Shown here piece by piece: positions 9,454 through 19,137 of a stretch of DNA of 64,000 bases (positions are counted from its first letter, which is position 1; each line of letters starts with the position of its first letter). Origin of the DNA: Marinilabiliaceae bacterium (GTDB taxonomy: Bacteria; Bacteroidota; Bacteroidia; Bacteroidales; Marinilabiliaceae). The position numbers and the translations under genes are program-made. The stretch spans positions 20,402-84,401 of the forward strand of contig JAFGBR010000065.1 of the NCBI GenBank assembly GCA_016933045.1. Reading direction: 5' to 3'. The notes beneath the pieces are model-generated. The model made no database searches. It saw only the letters and a list, made by a program, of their open reading frames with translations, and was not told the DNA's origin.

Positions 9454-12400
9454 ATGAATATAAAAAAATCAACAATAATTATATTTCGTTTTAGACATCC
9501 AATTTTTTATTTATTTCCGATTTGGGTTTTCTCATTATCGCATAGTTTTGCTCAAGAATCTATTACTGCTAAATATAATTCTTTTACTCATTTAACTCAT
9601 CACGAGAAGTTGTTTGTTTGTACTGATAAAAATATTTACTTGTCTGGCAATACAATATGGTTTAGTACATGGTTGTTAAATGCTGGAAGTCTGTCTCCCG
9701 AAAAATTTGAAAAAATATTGGAGGTCAATCTTATTAAAGCATCGAGTGGTGAGCATGTGGTTAAACAAATTGTTTCCATAGAAAATGGCAGGTCGACAGG
9801 ACAAATTGATTTACCGCAAGGATTAGAAAACGGATGGTATCGGTTAGTGGGCAATACCAATTATATGAAAAACCAGGGTGCTGAATTCTTTTTTAGCAAA
9901 TCGATTTATATTCAATCTAATTTTAAAACCATCAATTCTGCTGATTTAACAGTAATAGAAAAAGAATCAGGCGGAAACGTATCAACCAAACTTGAAAACA
10001 GCATCATTACAAACGTGACAATACCGAGTGAAAAATCGGAATTAAACATTCAGTTCATGCCCGAAGGAGGTAACCTGGTTCCTGATATTCCATCGCGTCT
10101 TGCATTTATAGGCACACTACCTAATGCAGATACTGTATTGTTTACAGGAACTATTTATGACGATGAAAATAAACCAGTTGCATTTTTTAAACCCGAATTT
10201 CGGGGGCGGGGAGCTATTAGTTTTACTCCATTAACAGGTAAAAAATATCATGCAACAGTCACCGACTCCAAAGGAATATCATTTAAAGTGGATTTGCCCT
10301 TAACCGATCAAAACAGCAAATATACATTAAGCGTTATCAATCGCTGGAATAATCCTAATCTGATTATTAACATCAATAAATCATCTTCGGCTAGCAATTA
10401 CGACTCATTAAAACTCATTGTTGTACAACATGGTGATGTTTTATGTAATCATAAATTCTTACCAAAAGAATCAGTAAATAGTATCAGTCTTGAAAAAAAG
10501 TTATTAAAAACAGGTATCGCTCAAATTACTCTTTTTACACATAATAATGTACCTCTATGCGAGCGTCTTGTTTTTAATAACAATAACGATTTAACAACAT
10601 GGGAAACAAATATTAGAAACACTACAAATGGGAATACCATTTTAAATATTATCCCAATAAATGATAAAGGCCGGCAGAAACAAGGAGATTATGCCATTTC
10701 AGTTTCAAAAATTGATTGTCAATCCGATACTTTTTATAAAACGCCAGATATTATTCAGTATTTATTATTAAACTCCGATTTGCCCGGATTAGAGAACGAT
10801 TGTGATTATTTTTTTAAAAACGACAACAAATCGGCATATTATTCCGATCTTACCATGTTAACCAATGGATGGCGAAGATATACATGGGAGCAAGTGCTAG
10901 CCGACTCCATACCATCGCCCAAGTATCCTTTAGAGCATAATTTTTATATAGCAGGTAGTGTTAAGCGACAGGGCAATGGCAAGCATGTGCCCGAAGGTAT
11001 TGAGTTAACATTAATGGGAAATGGCGAAGATGTTATTGCCGGTTCGGCAAGGACAAATGTTAATGGTGAGTTTTATTTCCCTATTGATTATTTCAATAAC
11101 GGATCTGAATTTACCATACAAACAAAAAATCGTTTAAATGTTAAAACCAACTTTAATATTGAATTAAAAACAAACCTTGTTGATTATTTAAACGATGATT
11201 CAAGTACTAATCTGACGTTTACTAAAAAATCATTGCCAATAATTGGTCAACATCATTTAATAAATGATACCGAAAAGATATTTAACGACCAGCCATTATC
11301 TGATAACCAAATTCGCATAACAGAACCAACATTCAGGGATACTGCCGATATTAGTCTTCCAGAAGTAACGGTTGATGAAATGCGCATTCTTTCGCCAATG
11401 GAAAAGATGCATGAACGATATGGCCCGCCTGGTTTTATTGTGGGATCAAAACAATTAGGACAAATAAACTCAGGTAACAATTGGAATTATGGCCTGATTA
11501 GTTTAATAGAACAAATAATACCTGGTTTTCATTATCGGACTAAATTTGTCGAGGCTCATCATGCTTTTGGAGGGTTAAAAGCCTGTAATTGCCCAAAATT
11601 GGACATAGAAGAGAGGTTACATGATCAGGATGAGTGTTTCGAATTCTCATACAATGGTCAATCGCATTTTCGTTTTTTTATTTATGTTGACGGTCGGTTA
11701 TGTGCTTTTACCAATCATGCAGGACAGGTTGACTGGGCTAAAGATCATCTTTTTACAATGAATATTCTTGATATTGAAACGATTAGTTTTATTGAACATC
11801 CAAAAAATGATGCCACCGCCGATGCATTTTCCGTTATTAAAAGAGCCCATGAACTTTATTGTTCCCCGGCTTATGCCCCACACATATTGAATAATTGCCT
11901 GGTTGGTTTTGATCCGGCACCATCAAGGATAATATCAATTAAAACAAAAAGCGGTTTGGGAATAAGCGGTACTCCCAATAACAATGGTATTGTTACAACC
12001 AGGTTATTTGGTTTTACCCCGGCAAAAGAGTTTTATATCCCCAAACAGAATAGTAAAAGTAATAGTTTAAAACAGGGTAAAGCCAATTATTGGAATCCGG
12101 CTTTTAAAACAGATGTGAGTGGTGCTGTAACTATTAATTTACCACCACTCGATCAGTCGTCCGACTATTTATTAACTCTAAATGGATTAAATAATAGAAA
12201 TGAACCGACAACGTTAAGATGGATAATAAAAAATAGTCTTAAAAATGATTCGTCTAATACAGTTAATGCCCTGAATAATCAACCTCAAAACGATAGTACT
12301 TTGCTAATTAGGATTTTAACTCAAGAGAATAATCCATGCAACTTTGCATTGGTATGGTCGGGGAGTGGTAAACTTAAAAAGCAAACCGCTGTTAATGGTG

Positions 12401-13320
12401 AGTTAATGATAAATGTTGATTCTATTTCCGGTAACGATTCTATATTTGTATCTGTTCCTAATTATGGAAATACATCATTTGTTAATGAGGAAATTAACGA
12501 TTCAATATTTACAGTTAATGTATCATATAATGTGATCAATAGTAATAATGTAAGTTCAAATCAAACAACCATAAATGATGTATTAAAACGCGATTCGCGA
12601 AATTTATCGTTAACTCCGTACTTTATAAATGGAATTTTTCGACAGCAGGTTTACTTGCAAAATACTCGTATTAACCTGTCTGATATAACTTTTACACAAC
12701 GTATAGCAGGATATAAAGATCGTCTAAATCCTGTTATGTCGATGGTTGAAGATATACATCAATTACAGAATCCTAACTACAAACAATTGGTTCCATTTGA
12801 GTTTAATTTCGAAAAATCAGACTTCATTCCCTTGCTTGATGCCAGATTAAAAAATCTAACATTCCTTAGCAGTGATGCATCAGTAAAATACGATTTTAGA
12901 TATATAGGTAGTCAACTTTTTAATAACAGGCAAACTTCAGTTTATTACTTCACACCTAAAAACAATGAGCCGTTAGTTATTTATGAAGGAATTATCTTAA
13001 TTGATAATTTAACAACTGCCATTGCTCATGTTCAATGGAATATTGCTTCCGATAAAAGAGAATCTCAATCATCATTGGCATATCTGGCTCCAAGTAAACG
13101 AAACTATGACTTTAAACTAATAACAGATATGTGCCATGCAACGTATGTTTTTTCAAATGGATTGTGGAAATTATTAAGTGCATCGGAGCAGTTGCAGTTT
13201 CTTTATAATAAAACGCCGTATACAGTAAATAGTGAACTGTTAATAACCAATTATTTATCGGGTAAACGTCAAAAATTTAAAAAAACAATTCCGGGAAAAA
13301 CAGCAGACTTAAGAAAATGA
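9454..13320 (+). CDS. Large envelope protein with MG2-like and TonB-plug-like domains, no barrel
   Basis: About 1,288 residues from ATG 9454 (A-rich upstream context); an in-frame ATG at 9430 would add 8 residues. A signal segment ends near SHSFAQ. The region HEKLFVCTDKNIYLSGNTIWF (about residues 42-62) is the start typical of MG2 domains of alpha-2-macroglobulin-like bacterial proteins. A CarboxypepD-like beta sandwich follows near residues 495-560. A plug-like segment comes around 630-870, with LPEVTVDEMRILS introducing it and RIISIKTKSG near its end. No 22-strand barrel follows, so it is not a transport receptor. A family of such MG2 plus plug proteins is common in Bacteroidota and is of unknown function. 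It may bind polymer or peptides at the outer membrane, which is inference. Its 3' end converges on nudC, 19 bases away. Confidence 0.75.
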   Translation: MNIKKSTIIIFRFRHPIFYLFPIWVFSLSHSFAQESITAKYNSFTHLTHHEKLFVCTDKNIYLSGNTIWFSTWLLNAGSLSPEKFEKILEVNLIKASSGEHVVKQIVSIENGRSTGQIDLPQGLENGWYRLVGNTNYMKNQGAEFFFSKSIYIQSNFKTINSADLTVIEKESGGNVSTKLENSIITNVTIPSEKSELNIQFMPEGGNLVPDIPSRLAFIGTLPNADTVLFTGTIYDDENKPVAFFKPEFRGRGAISFTPLTGKKYHATVTDSKGISFKVDLPLTDQNSKYTLSVINRWNNPNLIININKSSSASNYDSLKLIVVQHGDVLCNHKFLPKESVNSISLEKKLLKTGIAQITLFTHNNVPLCERLVFNNNNDLTTWETNIRNTTNGNTILNIIPINDKGRQKQGDYAISVSKIDCQSDTFYKTPDIIQYLLLNSDLPGLENDCDYFFKNDNKSAYYSDLTMLTNGWRRYTWEQVLADSIPSPKYPLEHNFYIAGSVKRQGNGKHVPEGIELTLMGNGEDVIAGSARTNVNGEFYFPIDYFNNGSEFTIQTKNRLNVKTNFNIELKTNLVDYLNDDSSTNLTFTKKSLPIIGQHHLINDTEKIFNDQPLSDNQIRITEPTFRDTADISLPEVTVDEMRILSPMEKMHERYGPPGFIVGSKQLGQINSGNNWNYGLISLIEQIIPGFHYRTKFVEAHHAFGGLKACNCPKLDIEERLHDQDECFEFSYNGQSHFRFFIYVDGRLCAFTNHAGQVDWAKDHLFTMNILDIETISFIEHPKNDATADAFSVIKRAHELYCSPAYAPHILNNCLVGFDPAPSRIISIKTKSGLGISGTPNNNGIVTTRLFGFTPAKEFYIPKQNSKSNSLKQGKANYWNPAFKTDVSGAVTINLPPLDQSSDYLLTLNGLNNRNEPTTLRWIIKNSLKNDSSNTVNALNNQPQNDSTLLIRILTQENNPCNFALVWSGSGKLKKQTAVNGELMINVDSISGNDSIFVSVPNYGNTSFVNEEINDSIFTVNVSYNVINSNNVSSNQTTINDVLKRDSRNLSLTPYFINGIFRQQVYLQNTRINLSDITFTQRIAGYKDRLNPVMSMVEDIHQLQNPNYKQLVPFEFNFEKSDFIPLLDARLKNLTFLSSDASVKYDFRYIGSQLFNNRQTSVYYFTPKNNEPLVIYEGIILIDNLTTAIAHVQWNIASDKRESQSSLAYLAPSKRNYDFKLITDMCHATYVFSNGLWKLLSASEQLQFLYNKTPYTVNSELLITNYLSGKRQKFKKTIPGKTADLRK

Positions 13321-13339
13321 AAATGGGATTGTTGTATTT

Positions 13340-14167
13340 TTAAAATTCCTTATTAAAAAACTTTTCTATTAATTCACCGGCAATACTTCTGGTGGTAGGG
13401 TGATTAGGTAAATTTTCTCTGGTAAACCAGGCTGCATGTGCAATCTCTTTTTTATCTATTTTAATCAATTGGTTATCATCGGCTTCGGCAGTAAAACCTA
13501 TCATCATTGATCCCGACCATGGCCAAGGCTGGCTTTTGTAATATCGGATATTTTTAATGTCAATGCCAATTTCCTCTTTTACTTCGCGTATTACAGTATC
13601 TTCAATCGATTCACCAATATCGATATAACCGGCAACCAGTGAGTAAAATCCTTTGCTGAAATTTGAACCATTAGCTAGTAATATTTTATCGTTACTAAAT
13701 ATTGCAACAATAATAGCGGGTGATATTTTTGGATATGATGTGATTTTACAAAAAGGACAAATAACAGCTCGTTCGTCTTTTTTATGAATTGTTGGTTTTC
13801 CGCATTTGCCACAAAAACGGCTATTCTCATACCAGTTTTTTAATTGTAATGCCAACTGGCTTGTCCAATCAATATCTTTTTGTTCAATGGTTAATGATGA
13901 TTTGATTTCGTGATAAATAAATTGATTGCTATCGGGGTGTAAATGCAGTTGTGCTAAAAAGCAATTTGTATTATTTAGAGTAAATAGAAATACTTCGTTG
14001 GTGCAAATCGATTTTAGCTCTTTCCTTTGAGGTATTTCATAATTTTTGCCATTTCGTTTTAGCAATAGTTTATTTCCATTAAAGCTGAATATCAGGTCAC
14101 ATTCCTTAATGTCGGGGTTTGAAATGTATTGGTTATTGAACTGATGTGGGTAAATATCTTGTATCAT
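13340..14167 (-). CDS. nudC: NAD(+)/NADH pyrophosphatase NudC (Nudix hydrolase)
   Basis: A 275-residue protein with the NudC plan: N-terminal domain, zinc ribbon with Cys119, Cys122, Cys137 and Cys140, then a Nudix domain. The Nudix box spans residues 180-202 and keeps G180, E186, R194, E195, E198, E199 and G201. The SQPWPW motif (212-217) is the NudC-specific signature for dinucleotide recognition. The enzyme cleaves NADH/NAD+ to NMN(H) and AMP, and family members also remove NAD caps from RNA. It is the second gene of a minus-strand pair, 11 bases after the LytS-type kinase, so it is probably co-transcribed with it. The coupling to a sensor kinase is unexplained. Confidence 0.94.
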   Translation of the reverse strand: MIQDIYPHQFNNQYISNPDIKECDLIFSFNGNKLLLKRNGKNYEIPQRKELKSICTNEVFLFTLNNTNCFLAQLHLHPDSNQFIYHEIKSSLTIEQKDIDWTSQLALQLKNWYENSRFCGKCGKPTIHKKDERAVICPFCKITSYPKISPAIIVAIFSNDKILLANGSNFSKGFYSLVAGYIDIGESIEDTVIREVKEEIGIDIKNIRYYKSQPWPWSGSMMIGFTAEADDNQLIKIDKKEIAHAAWFTRENLPNHPTTRSIAGELIEKFFNKEF

Positions 14168-14178
14168 GTAAATTAAGT

Positions 14179-16128
14179 TTAACCTATAATTGGAATGTCT
14201 ATAACCACTTTTGTTCCTTTTCCTTCATTACTCTCAATAATAAAACTAATCTCTTTTTTATGTTCTTTTTTGAATAAATCGATACGTTGTTTAAAAATAT
14301 CCATTGCCATGGATTTATGATCTTTTTTTGATGTCTTTTTACTGTTAAACCCATTTCCATTATCGGTTACAATAGTTTTTAAGGTATTAACATTATCGAT
14401 AAACTCAATTTTAAGCTCACCATTATAGTTTAAATTTTTAAAGCCGTGTTTTATAGCATTTTCAATAAATGGTTGTATTAGCATTGGAGGTATCATAATA
14501 AATTCGGTTTCTAAATCGTTATCGAAAATAAATGAGTAGTCGAAACGGTTTTTCAACCGCATTTTTTCCAATTCAATATAGTTACGTAAGCTTTTTATTT
14601 CGTCTTCGAGAGTTATTGACTCTGTGGCCGAATGTTCCAGTATAGAACGGGTCAATGCGGCAAAGTTTCCAAGGTATCCGGCTGCTTTTTGTGTTTCATT
14701 ACGTAGCATAAAGTTTTGGATGCTTCCAAGCGCATTGAATAAAAAATGAGGGTTCATTTGCGAGCGTAACAATTGTTGTTTTAACTGTTCTTGTTTTTGC
14801 TCGTTTTGTTTTTTTCGGCGATAATAAAGTAATGCTCCTACAATAAGTAAAAGTAATAATGCTATTGTAATAGTAATAAATAGTTCAATGCGCTGGTTTT
14901 TAATTTTATTCGAAGCCGATAATAGATCTATTTGCTGTTCTTTTTTTTCTGTTTCGTATTTCGTTTCAAGCTCTTCAATGTTTTTAAGGTTTTCTTCTTT
15001 TTGCAGTTTTTCTTTGTACGCCATTAATGAATCATTCCAGGCAAAAGCTTGTTTATAATTTTCAATGGCAACGTTTATTGAATAAAGCATATATAAACAT
15101 TCATTTTTGAGTGTGGGATAGTATTTTATGTGTTCATTATTAATGTTATCTTCAACCAGTTTTAATGCTTCATTATATCTTTTCATCTCTTTAAGCAAAC
15201 CAGCTTCGGTATTTTGGGCTGCCATTAAAAAATAGGGGACTTCTCCAAAATATTGTATCGATTCTGATACTAACTGAAGGGCTGTGTCGGGTTCATTTTT
15301 TGTTTTATAAACCAAAGCACTGTTTATTAGTGCAATTCCTTTTCCCTGGTCGTGATTTTTTTTATCGCTAATAATATAAAGTGTATCGTAATATGAAAGA
15401 GATAATTTATACTTGTTTTTTTCAAGTGCTATTTGTCCTAAGTTATTATAAATCATTATTAATGACTCGAATGATGCACAACTGTCGGTCGAAGATAGAA
15501 GATAAGCCTTTTGTGTGTATTGTTCCCATTTTTGTTCATCGCCCGATTCTTTAAATATTTCGGCCACAGTCATGTAGTCGAAACAAATATCGTTTAACAG
15601 CTTATCTTCTTCTTTTATTTTTATTGCAGTCAGGGCATGCTCAATGGCTGTTGTCGATTGTCCTTTGGAGTTGTAGTTGCCACTAATATTTATAAGGAGA
15701 GTTGAAAGCATGCTTCGGTTTTCGCAAAGTTTTGCACTTTCTAATCCGATAAGATATAACTGGGTTGACTTTTTGTAATCGCCTATTTCCCAGTAAATTG
15801 CGCCTATGTAATTTGCAATGCGGGCTATTTTTGTGTGGTTATTTAACGCTTGGGCTATCTCAAGTGCTTTATATAATTCGTTTATCGATTCGTTTTTTTT
15901 GTTGTTTTCATCGAGCCAAACCCCGTAATTATAATAGGCTTGTACTTTTTCAATACTATTGGCTTTTGATGTTCTAATGGTTTGCTGATAAATTAATTGA
16001 GCAGAATCGGTTGTTTCGCCTTTTGAAAGCACAAACGAATTTAACAGGATTATTAATACAGTAAGACTAAGTTTAATTATCATTGGAAAAAATAGAATTT
16101 TTTGTAGTAAATAATTTATTTGGTGCAA
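14179..16128 (-). CDS. TPR-containing LytS/YehU-type sensor histidine kinase
   Basis: A 649-residue membrane protein: N-terminal hydrophobic segment (about 18-36), several TPR units (about 60-380), coiled coil, one membrane helix (about 415-435), then a His_kinase domain. QMNPHFLFNAL places the phospho-acceptor at His461. PPMLIQPFIENAIKHG is the N-box equivalent and TDNGNGF the nucleotide G-box. The TPR sensor is predicted to be outside the cytoplasm. This kinase class normally pairs with a LytTR response regulator, but none is nearby, so the partner is encoded elsewhere. It is followed after 11 bases by nudC. The stimulus is unknown. Confidence 0.9.
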   Translation of the reverse strand: MHQINYLLQKILFFPMIIKLSLTVLIILLNSFVLSKGETTDSAQLIYQQTIRTSKANSIEKVQAYYNYGVWLDENNKKNESINELYKALEIAQALNNHTKIARIANYIGAIYWEIGDYKKSTQLYLIGLESAKLCENRSMLSTLLINISGNYNSKGQSTTAIEHALTAIKIKEEDKLLNDICFDYMTVAEIFKESGDEQKWEQYTQKAYLLSSTDSCASFESLIMIYNNLGQIALEKNKYKLSLSYYDTLYIISDKKNHDQGKGIALINSALVYKTKNEPDTALQLVSESIQYFGEVPYFLMAAQNTEAGLLKEMKRYNEALKLVEDNINNEHIKYYPTLKNECLYMLYSINVAIENYKQAFAWNDSLMAYKEKLQKEENLKNIEELETKYETEKKEQQIDLLSASNKIKNQRIELFITITIALLLLLIVGALLYYRRKKQNEQKQEQLKQQLLRSQMNPHFLFNALGSIQNFMLRNETQKAAGYLGNFAALTRSILEHSATESITLEDEIKSLRNYIELEKMRLKNRFDYSFIFDNDLETEFIMIPPMLIQPFIENAIKHGFKNLNYNGELKIEFIDNVNTLKTIVTDNGNGFNSKKTSKKDHKSMAMDIFKQRIDLFKKEHKKEISFIIESNEGKGTKVVIDIPIIG

Positions 16129-16478
16129 AATATAAAAATTATTAATGATTTTTTTGGTGAAATGGCTAAATAGGTTAATAATATATGTGTGAAATGCTAT
16201 TCGGTTTTATTGTAATAATATCTAGGATATAAAATTGATATATGTCTGTTGATGTTATACAATGATGAATTGAAAGTCGATATGGTTACAATATTAACCA
16301 ACGTAGTCGAAAATTTACATATGTTTTCTACCTGTTTGTTAACTGGTAAATCAGTTTTTACTTATTATATTATTTACCAAAGAAAGAATATATTGAGATA
16401 CAAATATTTTTATTAAATTACTGTAACTTTTTATTAATAGTATGTTTTAATAATTAATTATTAAAAAAAAATAAACCT
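16129..16478. other. Divergent intergenic region, no gene seen
   Basis: 350 AT-rich bases between the LytS-type kinase and the TonB-dependent receptor. No exact TAnnTTTG box is present on either strand; the nearest is TAACTTTT at 16423-16430, about 50 bases before the receptor start. I found no RNA gene or repeat of note. Confidence 0.45.
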
Positions 16479-18635
16479 GTGAAAAAAATTTTCATCCTTT
16501 TTTTTGTTAGTTTTTTAGCTATGCAGTTAGAAGCTCAAAGCATTAAAAAATTTGAATCAATGACTAAGGCTGAGGTGTTAAAAATGTCGTACGAAGAATT
16601 AACCGATTTGCCCCTTGATGATTTAATGAAACTTGCTTCAATTGTAGGGGTATCGACTGATGAACTTTTAAGTATGATATTAAACACAAAAACTTCGGTT
16701 GCATCTAATAAAGAGTTAACAACCCGTGAAGCACCTGGCATATTAAGTGTTATTGCAGCTGATGATATAAAAAAGTCGGGGGCAAGAGATTTGATAGATG
16801 TGTTGAATCTTTTACCTGGTTTTAACCCGGGGGTTGATGTTGAATCGGTTATTGGATTGGGTTTAAGGGGTGTTTGGGGGCACGAAGGAAAAATACTTTT
16901 ACGCATAGATGGGCAGGAAATGAACGAATTATCGTATCAAACACTTCAGTTTGGAAATCATTTTGATGTAAACCAAATATCGCGTATCGAAGTTATCAGG
17001 GGACCCGGATCGGCAATGTATGGTGGAAATGCTGAATTGGGGGTTATAAATATCATTACAAAATCGGGTAATGAATTGGATGGAACTCAAATACATGTAA
17101 GTGGGTGTATGTCAGAAAATGGAATTAACAGGTCAAATTTACATTTATCAACAGGTAAAAAAAACAACAATTGGGAGTTTTCGTTGCATGGTTTTATTGG
17201 TAAAGGTTATAAAGGTGATGGAATAGCTACTGACTATTATGGAACTTCATATAATATGGATGATGCATCGTCATCAAATCCTTTACATTTAAATATTGGA
17301 GCAAGTTTTAAAAACTTGTCGTTCAGGTTTATCTCCGATATGTATAATACTACACAATTAGATGGTTTTGGAGGTTATTTCAATTCCGAAATATACGAAC
17401 CGATTAAAACTTCATATAAGTCTGTTTTATCGGAGTTGAGATATGATATGAGAGTTAATGACAAGTTAACCAATGTAACAAAAATAAATTATCGTTGGTA
17501 TGATTCGTATCGTGTTGAAATGGACGATTTAATACAGGAATATTTAGATGAGGAGCATGTGAATTATAACGAAGACTATTTTTATAGCATACAGGAAAAA
17601 CCGACTCAACGTATATCGGTGCATAACTCAATAAAATATCAGCCAATGTCATCTGTCGATATTCATGCCGGTGTTGAAGCTTATCACGAAGAGGGGAGGT
17701 CGGAAAATGAATGGATTCCTTATTACGATGAAAATGGTAATGAAATAATGTCATTAAAATATCAAAATATTTCAGGATTCTTTCAGTCTGTAATCGAAAC
17801 AAAACAGGTAAATGTGATTGCCGGTGCCCGCTTTGAATACCATACCTTGGCAGGTTCATCGTTTGTGCCTCGTGTTGGTTTAACAAAGGTGTTTAATAAA
17901 TTACATTTTAAAGCATTATATAGTAATGCATACAGATCTCCATCAATTGAAGCATTTAGTCTTAATCGTAATATTAAACCTGAAAATACTACAGTTATTG
18001 AGTTTGAAACAGGTTATGTTTTGTCAAAAAATATCTTCTTTTCTGTTAATTTATTCGATAATACCATATATAAACCTATTGTTTATATTATAGATGAATC
18101 AAGTTCTTTGGGTGAATCATATATTAATGGCGATAAAACAGGATCGCAAGGAGTAGAATCGGAAATAAAACTTGTTTCGAATAATTGGGGGTATCTGTTT
18201 TTGAATTATTCATATTATACAACAGGAGAAAAAAACAAAGTTGGCGATTATCAGGTGTTTTTAGGTGATAAACCGGAAGAAAAAATTGTACTGGGATTCC
18301 CTTCTCATAAAATATCAGGCATGGGACATTGGAATGTAGCAGATGATTTTAGTATAAATCCTTCATTTGTATATATGTCCGATATATATGGAGTTAGCAG
18401 TATTAGCGAAGATGTTAATGGAGAAGAAATCTATCATTATAACAAATTTGCTGGTCAATTTCTTTTAAACGTTAATTTATTGTACGAAAACATTTTTACA
18501 AAAGGGTTTGATATTTCATTGGGAGTTTATGATTTATTAAACGAAAAACAGAAAATATATCAGGCTTATGTTGCACGACCTGCTTTAATGCTAAACGGTC
18601 GAAGTTTGCAGTTAATACTTGGTTATTCGTTTTAA
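16479..18635 (+). CDS. TonB-dependent receptor
   Basis: A 718-residue outer-membrane receptor starting at GTG (16479) with a signal peptide ending near LEAQS. A short helical N-terminal region (MSYEELTDLPLDDLMKLAS) takes the place of an STN or CarboxypepD domain. The plug follows (about 80-205): TREAPGILSVIAADDIKKSG, VLNLLPG, and VIRGPGSAMYGGNAELGVINIITK at its end. A 22-strand barrel then closes in LQLILGYSF. Receptors of this shape import siderophores, vitamins or metal complexes using TonB energy; the ligand is not readable. There is no SusD-like partner, which argues against a glycan SusC. A small membrane protein gene follows 42 bases downstream. Confidence 0.93.
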   Translation: MKKIFILFFVSFLAMQLEAQSIKKFESMTKAEVLKMSYEELTDLPLDDLMKLASIVGVSTDELLSMILNTKTSVASNKELTTREAPGILSVIAADDIKKSGARDLIDVLNLLPGFNPGVDVESVIGLGLRGVWGHEGKILLRIDGQEMNELSYQTLQFGNHFDVNQISRIEVIRGPGSAMYGGNAELGVINIITKSGNELDGTQIHVSGCMSENGINRSNLHLSTGKKNNNWEFSLHGFIGKGYKGDGIATDYYGTSYNMDDASSSNPLHLNIGASFKNLSFRFISDMYNTTQLDGFGGYFNSEIYEPIKTSYKSVLSELRYDMRVNDKLTNVTKINYRWYDSYRVEMDDLIQEYLDEEHVNYNEDYFYSIQEKPTQRISVHNSIKYQPMSSVDIHAGVEAYHEEGRSENEWIPYYDENGNEIMSLKYQNISGFFQSVIETKQVNVIAGARFEYHTLAGSSFVPRVGLTKVFNKLHFKALYSNAYRSPSIEAFSLNRNIKPENTTVIEFETGYVLSKNIFFSVNLFDNTIYKPIVYIIDESSSLGESYINGDKTGSQGVESEIKLVSNNWGYLFLNYSYYTTGEKNKVGDYQVFLGDKPEEKIVLGFPSHKISGMGHWNVADDFSINPSFVYMSDIYGVSSISEDVNGEEIYHYNKFAGQFLLNVNLLYENIFTKGFDISLGVYDLLNEKQKIYQAYVARPALMLNGRSLQLILGYSF

Positions 18636-18677
18636 ATATACATTTCAATTATTTTATAATTTATTTAAATTAACTAT

Positions 18678-18989
18678 ATGAAACCAGAACTATCAACACT
18701 GCAATCTGTTTTTGCAACCAGTTACGAAAATCAAAAAATTAATGAAGAAATTGAATTAAATGTTGAACTTTTTTATAACGAAAATAAGGATAAAACTGAT
18801 GATGAATTTTGGAAATCATTGAGTGAATCACAATTAATGTTGTTATATAATATTTATTTTCAGCGATCGATGTTTGAGTTGTCTAAAAGCAAGGAAAAAA
18901 GCGTAACTCGAATTAGAAAAATGGTTTTTTATTTTTTGGTTCTTACTCTTGTTGTTTTGGGCGTTTATCTTATAGTATTAAACAATTAA
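18678..18989 (+). CDS. Small C-tail-anchored membrane protein of unknown function
   Basis: A 103-residue protein. The first 75 residues are charged and acidic, with FWKSLSESQLMLLYNIYF in the middle. A basic stretch (KSKEKSVTRIRKM) then leads into a single membrane helix at residues 82-100. The basic residues before the helix suggest a cytoplasmic N-terminal domain. I recognise no family. It starts 42 bases after the TonB-dependent receptor stop and is on the same strand, so it may be co-transcribed with it. Confidence 0.65.
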   Translation: MKPELSTLQSVFATSYENQKINEEIELNVELFYNENKDKTDDEFWKSLSESQLMLLYNIYFQRSMFELSKSKEKSVTRIRKMVFYFLVLTLVVLGVYLIVLNN

Positions 18990-19137
18990 TAAACAATGTA
19001 TTTTTGGTTGAAACGATAATGATTTATTAATCGCAAATGCAGATAAATAATAATAATGTAACCAAATTGAAAAAAAATGCAAATAGTAATTATGGATTTT
19101 TTAAAAGTATTGCATCTTTATAATAAAAATAAATTTT

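Noticed and set aside
16479..18635. SusC-type glycan receptor
   Set aside because: No CarboxypepD N-terminal domain and no SusD neighbour; a general TonB-dependent receptor fits better.
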